This document shows positions 7,433-13,548 of a stretch of 13,548 bases of DNA, piece by piece. This DNA comes from Flavipsychrobacter sp. (GTDB lineage Bacteria; Bacteroidota; Bacteroidia; Chitinophagales; Chitinophagaceae), in contig JAJNBR010000040.1 in the NCBI GenBank assembly GCA_021156265.1, positions 1 to 13,548 of the forward strand, read 5' to 3'. The notes below the pieces were generated by a model that ran no database searches, was not told the origin of the DNA, and saw only the letters and a program-made list of their open reading frames with translations. Each line of letters starts with the position of its first letter. Position 1 is the stretch's first letter. A program made the position numbers and the translations under genes.

Positions 7433-8384
7433 GTTTAAAAACATTGACAATACAGGCTTCAGTACCAGCAACAATACTGAAGGCGGCCGCCTGAGTAATA
7501 AAGACGGGTCGATCAACCTGCGCAAAACTGGTATACCCTTTTGGAAAAGGGTCAGCCTTTATCATATGTTGCTTAGATTAAGTCGCTGGAAATTCCTGCT
7601 TTCGGTATTCTTGTTCTATACCATAATGAATTTGCTTTTTGCAAGTATCTATATATTAATTGGGATCGAAAACCTTGCAGGCACACACGATGGCAAAAAC
7701 CTTTTGAACAGTTTTCAACAGGCATTTTTTTTCAGCTCGCAGACATTAACAACGGTTGGTTATGGCCACATCAGCCCGGTAAGCCTAAGTGCGAACATTG
7801 TGGCCTCACTGGAGTCATTTATCGGTATCCTTTCTTTTGCGCTGGTGACCGGCTTGCTGTATGGACGCTTCACGCGGCCTAAGGCATACATCATGTTCAG
7901 TAAAAATCTGTTAGTGTCGCCACATAAAGGTCAACGTGCCATTATGGTACGGATAGCCACTTACAAGGATAACCACCTTGCCGATGCTGAGGCCCAAGTC
8001 ACCTTGTCTATGCACCTTAACGTTAATGGTAAAAAAGTCCGCCAGTTTTTCGAGCTGCCACTGGAAATAAAAAAGATCAATTCCCTGGCATTGAGCTGGA
8101 CGATGGTACACGTGATAGATCAAGAAAGTCCACTGTACGGCATGAGCTACAACGACATGCGTGCTGCTGACCTTGAATTTCTTTATCACATAAAAGGGTT
8201 TGACGATCACTTTTCAAATATCGTTCAGCAACGTACTTCTTATGTTTTTTCAGAGATCATCTACAGCGCAAAATTCACACCGGCATTTCATCGTTCAGAA
8301 GACAACTCAACAACTATTCTGGAGCTCGATAAGTTGAGCGAATACCAAGCAGTAGAACTACCGGCGGTCGAAAATCAGCCATAA
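7410..8384 (+). CDS. Inward-rectifier K+ channel (KirBac-type)
   Basis: A 324-residue protein with the full prokaryotic Kir plan. Outer helix about 62-84, pore helix 99-113, selectivity filter TVGYG (115-119), inner helix about 126-152, then a cytoplasmic immunoglobulin-like Kir domain (about 155-295). The link FTRPKAYIMFSKN (154-166) follows the channel gate as in KirBac ('FARPrAkilFS'), and the late RTSYVFSEIIYSAKF (275-289) is also typical. It would form a tetramer in the cytoplasmic membrane passing K+. The basic and polar N-terminal tail before helix 1 is about 60 residues. The ATG at 7410 overlaps the flippase stop by 23 bases, implying translational coupling. A K+ channel directly behind glycan genes is not an obvious functional pairing. 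Family call strong; gating ligand unknown. Confidence -1.
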   Translation: MPQPKKFKFKNIDNTGFSTSNNTEGGRLSNKDGSINLRKTGIPFWKRVSLYHMLLRLSRWKFLLSVFLFYTIMNLLFASIYILIGIENLAGTHDGKNLLNSFQQAFFFSSQTLTTVGYGHISPVSLSANIVASLESFIGILSFALVTGLLYGRFTRPKAYIMFSKNLLVSPHKGQRAIMVRIATYKDNHLADAEAQVTLSMHLNVNGKKVRQFFELPLEIKKINSLALSWTMVHVIDQESPLYGMSYNDMRAADLEFLYHIKGFDDHFSNIVQQRTSYVFSEIIYSAKFTPAFHRSEDNSTTILELDKLSEYQAVELPAVENQP

Positions 8385-8390
8385 ACACGT

Positions 8391-8398
8391 AAATTCGC
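8391..8398 (+). promoter_or_regulatory. Weak -7-like element immediately before rocD
   Basis: TAAATTCG, followed by C, differs at one base from TAnnTTTG and ends 3 bases before the rocD ATG. If used, the transcript would be leaderless or nearly so. It sits in the 17-base gap between the Kir and rocD genes, the only true gap of more than one base in the cluster. No clear -33 partner is seen, so this may be chance. Confidence -1.
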
Positions 8399-8401
8399 TA
8401 C

Positions 8402-9637
8402 ATGATAGGCACTTCCCACATATCTGCACTTACCCGTAAATACCTTGATCAGGAAGAACGTTTCGGAGCGCATAACTACCATCCTTTACCGGTGGTATTA
8501 ACCCGTGCATCGGGTGTCTTTGTGTGGGATGTGGATGACAAGAAGTACTACGATTTTTTATCTGCTTACTCCGCGGTTAACCATGGCCACTGCCATCCAA
8601 AGATCCTTGCCGCCTTTATGGAGCAGGCGCAAAAACTGACGCTTACTTCTCGGGCGTTTCATAGCGATGTTATGGCAGAGTATTGCGAATACATCACCAG
8701 CTACTTTGCCTATGATAAAGTACTGCCGATGAATACCGGTGTGGAAGCCGTAGAAACTGCCCTGAAACTGGCTCGCAAATGGGCTTACGAGATTAAAGGT
8801 GTTGAAGAGAATAAGGGAAAAATACTGGTTTGTGCACATAACTTCCATGGCCGCACGCTAAATGTGGTGTCATTTAGCACTGACCCTTCGGCAAAAAACA
8901 ATTTTGGCCCCTTCATGCCAGGATATGAAGTGGTGGAGTACAATAACATCGCTTCACTCCAGGCCGCGCTGCAGGATAAAAATGTGGCTGCATTTCTGAT
9001 TGAACCCATTCAGGGCGAAGCCGGGGTAGTAGTGCCTGATGACGGTTATCTAAGTAAAGCTGCCGCGATGTGCCGGGAGGCGAATGTATTGTTAATCGCC
9101 GATGAGATCCAAACCGGCTTGGCACGGACGGGTAAGATGCTGGCCTGCGATCATGAGAATGTGCGACCGGACATACTCATACTTGGTAAGGCCCTGTCGG
9201 GTGGTACAATGCCGGTATCGGCTGTATTAGCCGATGATGAGATCATGCTGACTATTAAACCCGGTGAACACGGTTCAACCTACGGAGGAAACCCGCTGGC
9301 TTGTAAAGTAGCCATAACAGCGTTGCAGGTTCTCAAGGACGAGAAAATGGCAGAAAATGCTGCGGAGCAAGGCGAACATCTGCGTTCCCGGCTTAAAGCC
9401 CTGAACAATCCACATGTTTCGATTGTGCGCGGCAAAGGTTTATTAAATGCTATCGTGATAGACCATGTAAACAAAGACGCAGCCTGGGATCTATGTCTGC
9501 AGCTGAAAGACAACGGCCTGCTTGCAAAGCCAACTCATGGCGACAAAATACGATTCGCACCACCACTCGTCATAACTCGCGAACAAATGGATGACTGCAT
9601 CAGCATCGTCGCTAAAAGCCTGCAAGCTATTTCATGA
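8402..9637 (+). CDS. rocD: Ornithine aminotransferase
   Basis: A 411-residue class III PLP-dependent aminotransferase. It moves the delta-amino group of ornithine to 2-oxoglutarate, giving glutamate semialdehyde (linked to proline and glutamate) in arginine/ornithine breakdown in the cytoplasm. Ornithine aminotransferase rather than a related class III enzyme is indicated by the N-terminal FGAHNYHPLPVVL (21-33), the substrate-site signature of this family. Further marks are VNHGHCHPKI (59-68), the phosphate-binding NTGVEAVETA (111-120), EPIQGEAGVVVP (201-212), the cofactor aspartate in ADEIQTGLARTG (D234) and the Schiff-base lysine in LGKALSGG (K263). Length is normal for the bacterial enzyme. 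The start ATG lies 17 bases after the Kir stop. The stop overlaps the next start as ATGA, so the transporter is probably co-translated. No other arginine-pathway gene is present. Confidence -1.
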   Translation: MIGTSHISALTRKYLDQEERFGAHNYHPLPVVLTRASGVFVWDVDDKKYYDFLSAYSAVNHGHCHPKILAAFMEQAQKLTLTSRAFHSDVMAEYCEYITSYFAYDKVLPMNTGVEAVETALKLARKWAYEIKGVEENKGKILVCAHNFHGRTLNVVSFSTDPSAKNNFGPFMPGYEVVEYNNIASLQAALQDKNVAAFLIEPIQGEAGVVVPDDGYLSKAAAMCREANVLLIADEIQTGLARTGKMLACDHENVRPDILILGKALSGGTMPVSAVLADDEIMLTIKPGEHGSTYGGNPLACKVAITALQVLKDEKMAENAAEQGEHLRSRLKALNNPHVSIVRGKGLLNAIVIDHVNKDAAWDLCLQLKDNGLLAKPTHGDKIRFAPPLVITREQMDDCISIVAKSLQAIS

Positions 9638-10263
9638 GTAAGATACCGGGACGACATACGGTTGCGGAACCCTTAATTGACGTGATAGTTGGCCTTTCTG
9701 ATGGCCTGGTCATTCCTTTTGCTCTGGCTGTCGCCGTTAGCAGAGTTTCCGAAAACAACCTGGTCATAATTGGCTGGACATTGGCAGCAGTTGCAGTCGG
9801 CTCCGTCGCTATGGGCCTCGGCAGCTACTACGCCGCTAAGCAGGAATACGATCATGACACAGAACGTGAGCTGCACGTCATGATTAAACTTGAGCTGGAG
9901 CCCGAGGTGATCAACACCATCTCAAAAGAAACCAAACAAGGCCAGGAACAATGGGAAGAGTTGGCTGCGCAATACGGCTTGTCACCTTCATTTGACGCTG
10001 CAAGGGCTAAAAGCAGTAGCTTCAATATAGGGCTTGCCTACGCATGTGGCGGATTGATACCGTTGACGCCTTATTTTTTTACTTCCTCAGTTCAAGACGG
10101 CTTCAGGCTATCTGTAGCTATAACGGCTCTTTGCTTGCTGGTTTTTGGATTTCTTAAAGCACGATACACGAGCCAAAACCTGGTCGTTACGGCTGCCAGA
10201 TATATACTGATGGGGACCACCGCAGCAGTTGCCGCCTATTTTGTAGCAGGCTTATTTGCTTAG
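9634..10263 (+). CDS. VIT1/CCC1-family (DUF125) membrane protein, putative Fe2+/Mn2+ transporter
   Basis: A 209-residue membrane protein. The family is recognised from the first helix with DVIVGLSDGLVIPFALA (16-32), a second helix ending GSVAMGLGSYYAAKQE (56-71), and an acidic amphipathic stretch (about 72-125; DHDTEREL, ELEPE, ETKQGQEQWEEL). Three more hydrophobic segments follow, at about 131-150, 156-175 and 186-207. In the plant and fungal proteins, the aspartate of the first helix (D23 here), a methionine of the second (M60) and glutamates of the acidic stretch bind the metal, and the protein moves Fe2+ or Mn2+ out of the cytoplasm in exchange for H+. The same role is plausible but unproven. 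Start ATG overlaps the rocD stop by 4 bases. Its TAG overlaps the convergent truA stop. Unlike many relatives it has no rubrerythrin-like domain. Confidence -1.
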   Translation: MSKIPGRHTVAEPLIDVIVGLSDGLVIPFALAVAVSRVSENNLVIIGWTLAAVAVGSVAMGLGSYYAAKQEYDHDTERELHVMIKLELEPEVINTISKETKQGQEQWEELAAQYGLSPSFDAARAKSSSFNIGLAYACGGLIPLTPYFFTSSVQDGFRLSVAITALCLLVFGFLKARYTSQNLVVTAARYILMGTTAAVAAYFVAGLFA

Positions 10264-11024
10264 CGGGAATCTTTTACTTCAATCAGTGACCCCTCGGGGT
10301 ACGCGATATCTTCTAAATACAGTCCGTGCCCAGCCACACTGAAATCTGCTTTGGTGCAATCACGCGCTTCAATAATATTGCGGAAGGCAACGGTGTCGCA
10401 TTGGCTACGCGCCACTTTTAGCTGAGTTCCTACGAGCCCCCGTACCATGCCACGTAAAAAGCGATTCGCTTCCACCACGTAATGCAGCTCATGTTCGTGT
10501 TCCTCCCAGTATGATTGGAAAATAGTGCACTTAAAGGTTCTTGTTTGGGAATTTCGCTTAGAAAAGGTCTCAAAGTCGGTATACTCTTTTATGATGGCTG
10601 CGGTTTCGTGCAATAGCGCCGTATCGAGCCGATAAGGAAAATACAATGCACGGTGCAGTAAGAATGGATCTTTCTTCGCGTATATCCTGTAACGATATCT
10701 ACGATTGGTCGCTGCAAAACGGGCATTGAAATCCGGATCATTAGTTTGGAACATACGGTTCACCGAAAGCGCTGGCGGAAGTATAGCATTCAATTTATAA
10801 AGAAATGCAGGATGCAGCGGTTCGTCGAGATCAAAATGATAATAGTTGCATAAAGCGTGCACACCTTCATCAGTACGGCTGGCGCCAAAAGATATCACTT
10901 CCTTTCGCAGAAGAGTAGAAAGGGACCTGTTTATGGCTAGTTGCACTGTAGGCAATTTGCCCTGCAGCTGAGAGCCATGAAATGCAGTGCCGTCATATTT
11001 AACCTCAAGGAAATAACGCGCCAT
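10260..11024 (-). CDS. truA: tRNA pseudouridine(38-40) synthase
   Basis: A 254-residue protein of the usual TruA length. It converts uridines 38-40 in the anticodon arm of many tRNAs to pseudouridine. The catalytic aspartate is D52 in GASRTDEGVHA (47-57); the family form is 'GRTDxGVHA', and the serine before the arginine is a tolerated variant. Also visible are the N-terminal YFLEVKYDGTAFHGSQLQ (4-21), the NFNARF-like DFNARFAA, the FLRGMVRGLVG block in the C-terminal half and GLYLEDIAYP near the end. The ATG at 11022-11024 gives the standard N-terminus. The gene lies 36 bases after the DUF2157 gene on the same strand. It meets the VIT1-like gene tail to tail, with 3 bases of the two stop codons shared and no room for a separate terminator. 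Confidence -1.
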   Translation of the reverse strand: MARYFLEVKYDGTAFHGSQLQGKLPTVQLAINRSLSTLLRKEVISFGASRTDEGVHALCNYYHFDLDEPLHPAFLYKLNAILPPALSVNRMFQTNDPDFNARFAATNRRYRYRIYAKKDPFLLHRALYFPYRLDTALLHETAAIIKEYTDFETFSKRNSQTRTFKCTIFQSYWEEHEHELHYVVEANRFLRGMVRGLVGTQLKVARSQCDTVAFRNIIEARDCTKADFSVAGHGLYLEDIAYPEGSLIEVKDSR

Positions 11025-11032
11025 ATGAGCTG

Positions 11033-11040
11033 CAAAAATA
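11033..11040 (-). promoter_or_regulatory. Candidate -7 promoter element for truA
   Basis: On the minus strand this reads TATTTTTG, followed by C, an exact match to TAnnTTTG. It ends only 8 bases before the truA ATG, so the leader would be a few bases. The surrounding ten bases CTATTTTTGC are identical to those at 3002-3011 before the YfhO gene. A -33 partner is not evident. It would allow truA to be transcribed apart from the upstream DUF2157 gene. Confidence -1.
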
Positions 11041-11060
11041 GCGGTACGATAGCGTATTAC

Positions 11061-12095
11061 CTATAAAACAGGCTTGCGTACACTACGACTTTTCTTTCGC
11101 CTTTCGATTTGACGACCGATAAAATAGAAAGAAACTGCCAGCACCAGGAAAAACATGCCTTTGTTCATTGCGTCCCAGAAGAACTCAAAATACCTGCTAT
11201 AGAGATTTAATATGAGAAAAAACACGCCAAAATCTCGGGTAGCATCATCCCGGTATTTAATACCAAAATAAAATGCGGCAGCCGCTGTCAGGCCAAACAC
11301 TACAGAGTAAGCCAACACATATGTTTGACGCACCTTAGCCCATTCTTCCAGGGAACCGAAATTACCGAAAATGGATACGCCCCAGAGACCCACAAAGAAA
11401 ATGATGAGACCTGAGATATACGTAATACGCTGTGTGAACGACAGTTTGGGCAGGCGCGATTGAAGAAAAGCGAGCGCAATTACCAATACGCCAAACATAG
11501 TAAACCGCATGGGGTAGTTCACCCCCAGGAACAGGTTATTGGCGCTTTGCCACTCAGTAAATGCGCCAAACCATCCCATGAGTGCAAGAATAGCACCGAT
11601 CCACAATGCGCGGGAATAGAGAACGATAGCTTCGGCAAGCAAAACGACGAAAGCAACAATCAGAAACCCATTGTGTGATGCCCCAAAACCGATGTCTTTA
11701 CAGAAATAAACAAGCGAAACAAGCGAGACCAGTCCACCAAGCACCATATATACCTCGTATGCAGGTATGCTGTAGTGTTCGCGTCGTTTTTTAACGAAAC
11801 CAAACCATAACCCTCCAAGTACCGCAGAAATCAGCGCAATAACTACGTTGCTTAGAGCAAAATAGGATTTGATCTTCTCGAGGAGTTTCTCATCAATGAA
11901 GATGGCGCCAAATGCCAAAATGGTACAGGAGATAGCAACAATAAAAAAATACTGGGCTATCTGCTGGCGTTCGTTACGTTTCAGCAGTACTGACTTGCGC
12001 AACTCCCCAGCCTGATCATGGCTTATCTTTCCCTGCTGCTCCCATTCGCTGATAGCGCGTTTCAGGGCCTTCCATTCATTCTTTTCGAGTTCCAT
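11061..12095 (-). CDS. DUF2157 membrane protein
   Basis: A 344-residue protein. Residues 1-42 are a soluble charged helical region (KRAISEWEQQGKISHDQAGEL), typical of the DUF2157 N-terminus, which often resembles a short helical hairpin. The rest is about nine or ten hydrophobic helices. The C-terminal LNLYSRYFEFFWDAMNKGMFF followed by a last helix and a basic tail (ERRKKSRSVRKP) is the clearest family mark. It acts in the cytoplasmic membrane; no function is established for the family and I do not infer one. The ATG at 12093-12095 is the first that keeps the N-terminal helix. It lies 36 bases upstream of truA and may share transcription with it. It is separated from the TonB receptor gene by a terminator. 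Confidence -1.
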   Translation of the reverse strand: MELEKNEWKALKRAISEWEQQGKISHDQAGELRKSVLLKRNERQQIAQYFFIVAISCTILAFGAIFIDEKLLEKIKSYFALSNVVIALISAVLGGLWFGFVKKRREHYSIPAYEVYMVLGGLVSLVSLVYFCKDIGFGASHNGFLIVAFVVLLAEAIVLYSRALWIGAILALMGWFGAFTEWQSANNLFLGVNYPMRFTMFGVLVIALAFLQSRLPKLSFTQRITYISGLIIFFVGLWGVSIFGNFGSLEEWAKVRQTYVLAYSVVFGLTAAAAFYFGIKYRDDATRDFGVFFLILNLYSRYFEFFWDAMNKGMFFLVLAVSFYFIGRQIERRKKSRSVRKPVL

Positions 12096-12111
12096 GCAGC
12101 GGTTTCGTTTG

Positions 12112-12119
12112 CTAAGATA
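12112..12119 (-). promoter_or_regulatory. Weak -7-like element upstream of the DUF2157 gene
   Basis: On the minus strand this reads TATCTTAG, followed by C, one base away from TAnnTTTG, and ends 16 bases before the start codon. The position and the following C agree with the other candidates in this window, but the mismatch and the missing -33 partner keep confidence low. Confidence -1.
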
Positions 12120-12147
12120 CGAAATGCAGATTGTCAGATTGAAGCGA

Positions 12148-12170
12148 AAAGGCGCCTGGATGGCGCCTTT
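12148..12170 (-). terminator. Rho-independent terminator of the TonB-dependent receptor gene
   Basis: A perfect 9-base-pair stem (AAAGGCGCC / GGCGCCTTT) with a 5-base loop begins 5 bases after the receptor's stop codon. On the minus strand the right arm runs into TTTT, a short U-tract. The GC-rich inner stem GGCGCC makes this convincing. It separates the receptor transcript from the DUF2157/truA genes on the same strand. Confidence -1.
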
Positions 12171-12175
12171 CGTTA

Positions 12176-13548
12176 TTAAAACTTGAAATTATATGTGATG
12201 CTTGGTAATATCGGGAAGATCGAGACTTGTTTCACTTTTGCTTCGATACCTTCTGCAACGCTACCTTGGGTATCAACGTAAAGGAAATAAGGATTCTGCC
12301 TGCTGTACACATTGTAAACAGAGAATGCCCAGCTGCTTTCCCAACGCTTTTTCTTTTTAGGCTTAGGTGTATAGACCGCAGACAGATCGAGCCTGTGGTA
12401 CGGGAATAACCGGTATTCATTCAGTTTGCTGTATTGCGGTACGATGGTCTGTTCAATAAAATAGTAGTTAGTAGGTAGTGTGATGGCATTACCGGAACCA
12501 AACACAAAAACTGAAGAGAACGTCCATTTATTAGTCAACTGATAAGTGCCGACCACCGAGATATCGTGGCGACGGTCGTACTTTGCAGGGTAACGCTCAC
12601 CATTATTCAGATCCTCGAATTGTCTGTAAGTCCACGATAACGTGTAGCCTATCCAGCCCGTGAACTTGCCTTTGGTTTTATTGATAAAAAACTCTGCTCC
12701 GTAAGCCTCACCATCGCCGTATACAAAGTCCAGTTCCGGATCGCGAATGGAATTCTGCACATAGCCTTCGCGATACTCGATCTGGTTTTTCATGTCTTTA
12801 TAGTACACTTCAACAGAGGTCTCCAGCATATTGTCGAAGAAATTGCGGAAGTAGCCGAGTGAATATTGCCATGCCTGTTGTGGCTGTACGTAGAAGGTAC
12901 TCGGTACCCAAAGATCTGTTGGCAGTGTACTGCCATTGTTAGATACCAGATGGATATATTGGTAGGCCTTCGCTACACTGGCTTTGATTGATGAGCTATT
13001 GCCGGTGGTAAACCTCATATTCAACCTGGGTTCCCAGCCGCCGTATGTTTTCACCAGGTCGCCGGGACCAAATACAGTGCTGTCTGTTTTCTTCTGGTTT
13101 ACGTCGTATTTGTATTGAGTATAGGGACCAGCCTGTCCAAACCATGAATAGCGTACACCTGCAGTTACCTTCATCCATTTGAAAGGATCAAAATCGTCGG
13201 AAATATAGGCGCCGCCTTCATGCGCATATTTTATCAGTGCATTATCTGGTTTCAGCTCAGTAGAGCCTGCACGGCCGGAAACCTGGTTAGGAATGAACTT
13301 GTGATAAGTATAGGCGATACCACCTTTAAAATGATGGTTAAAGCTGGTGAAATAATCGAGGTCGGACTTCATGTTATAGTCGCGTATGCCCGATGATAGC
13401 TTTATCTCAAAATCGTTCTGGCCAGCTTCGAATGCAAACTTGTAGTCGTTATAAACAGCGGTGGTGTTCAGGAACAGTTTGTCGTTGAACAGATGGTTCC
13501 AGCGCAAAGTGGCTGTACTGTTACCCCAGGGGATATGCGCGTCGAAGC
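12176..13548 (-). CDS. TonB-dependent outer-membrane receptor, C-terminal beta-barrel part (5' end outside window)
   Basis: The frame stays open to the right edge (visible N-terminus reads about FDAHIPWGNSTATLRWNHLF), so any start at 13507 is only internal. About 457 residues are seen. They show alternating aromatic-rich beta strands typical of a TonB-dependent receptor barrel: repeated patterns such as WIGYTLSWTYRQF, YDRRHDISVVGTYQL and WAFSVYNVYSRQNPYFLY, an external-loop TLPTNYYF, and a final PSITYNFKF ending in phenylalanine, the usual signal for outer-membrane insertion. The plug domain and any N-terminal carboxypeptidase-regulatory-like domain would lie beyond the window. Such receptors take up siderophores, vitamins, peptides or glycans with TonB energy; the ligand cannot be told. 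The sequence does not look like a classic SusC because no SusD-like gene follows it. A strong terminator lies just after the stop. Confidence -1.
   Translation of the reverse strand, partial: FDAHIPWGNSTATLRWNHLFNDKLFLNTTAVYNDYKFAFEAGQNDFEIKLSSGIRDYNMKSDLDYFTSFNHHFKGGIAYTYHKFIPNQVSGRAGSTELKPDNALIKYAHEGGAYISDDFDPFKWMKVTAGVRYSWFGQAGPYTQYKYDVNQKKTDSTVFGPGDLVKTYGGWEPRLNMRFTTGNSSSIKASVAKAYQYIHLVSNNGSTLPTDLWVPSTFYVQPQQAWQYSLGYFRNFFDNMLETSVEVYYKDMKNQIEYREGYVQNSIRDPELDFVYGDGEAYGAEFFINKTKGKFTGWIGYTLSWTYRQFEDLNNGERYPAKYDRRHDISVVGTYQLTNKWTFSSVFVFGSGNAITLPTNYYFIEQTIVPQYSKLNEYRLFPYHRLDLSAVYTPKPKKKKRWESSWAFSVYNVYSRQNPYFLYVDTQGSVAEGIEAKVKQVSIFPILPSITYNFKF

Noticed and set aside
13505..13507. TTG as the start of the TonB-dependent receptor
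   Set aside because: The frame continues to the window edge with barrel-like sequence, and a barrel without plug domain or signal peptide would not be a complete receptor.

Overview
The window looks like a chromosomal stretch of a Bacteroidota bacterium, most likely of the Chitinophagaceae or a close relative. This is inferred from the gene types: a fused alpha/beta 2-oxoacid dehydrogenase E1, a YfhO-type protein of the long Bacteroidota form, and a TonB-dependent receptor ending in phenylalanine. The start regions agree: they carry TAnnTTTG-like -7 promoter elements and little Shine-Dalgarno sequence. I see no rRNA, tRNA, CRISPR array, insertion sequence or phage gene. All genes look intact except the two cut by the window edges.

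Left part (1-3029): the 3' end of an S41-family peptidase-like gene (+) converges, with a 6-base gap, on a minus-strand gene for a fused branched-chain-type 2-oxoacid dehydrogenase E1. The peptidase-like protein seems to have glycine where the family has its catalytic serine. A 201-base divergent intergenic region then separates the E1 gene from the plus-strand cluster, and each side has a candidate -7 promoter element.

Centre (3030-10263): six tightly packed plus-strand genes. First come a YfhO-family multi-membrane protein, a left-handed beta-helix acyltransferase and a Wzx/MATE-like flippase; the spacing is 1 base and then a 29-base overlap. These three look like an envelope glycan assembly or modification module. 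A KirBac-type inward-rectifier K+ channel follows, overlapping the flippase by 23 bases. After a 17-base gap come ornithine aminotransferase (rocD) and a VIT1/CCC1-like metal transporter, joined by an ATGA overlap. The mix of glycan genes, a K+ channel, amino-acid catabolism and metal transport in one array is the most unusual thing here.

Right part (10260-13548): all on the minus strand. truA (tRNA pseudouridine synthase) shares its stop-codon bases with the convergent VIT1-like gene. Upstream of it are a DUF2157 membrane protein and, beyond a clear hairpin terminator, the C-terminal beta-barrel part of a TonB-dependent outer-membrane receptor that runs off the window.

Most of the window is ordinary core or accessory chromosome. 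The points worth a second look are the serine-less S41 protein, the YfhO/acyltransferase/flippase module coupled to a Kir channel, and the repeated TAnnTTTGC element very close to start codons.
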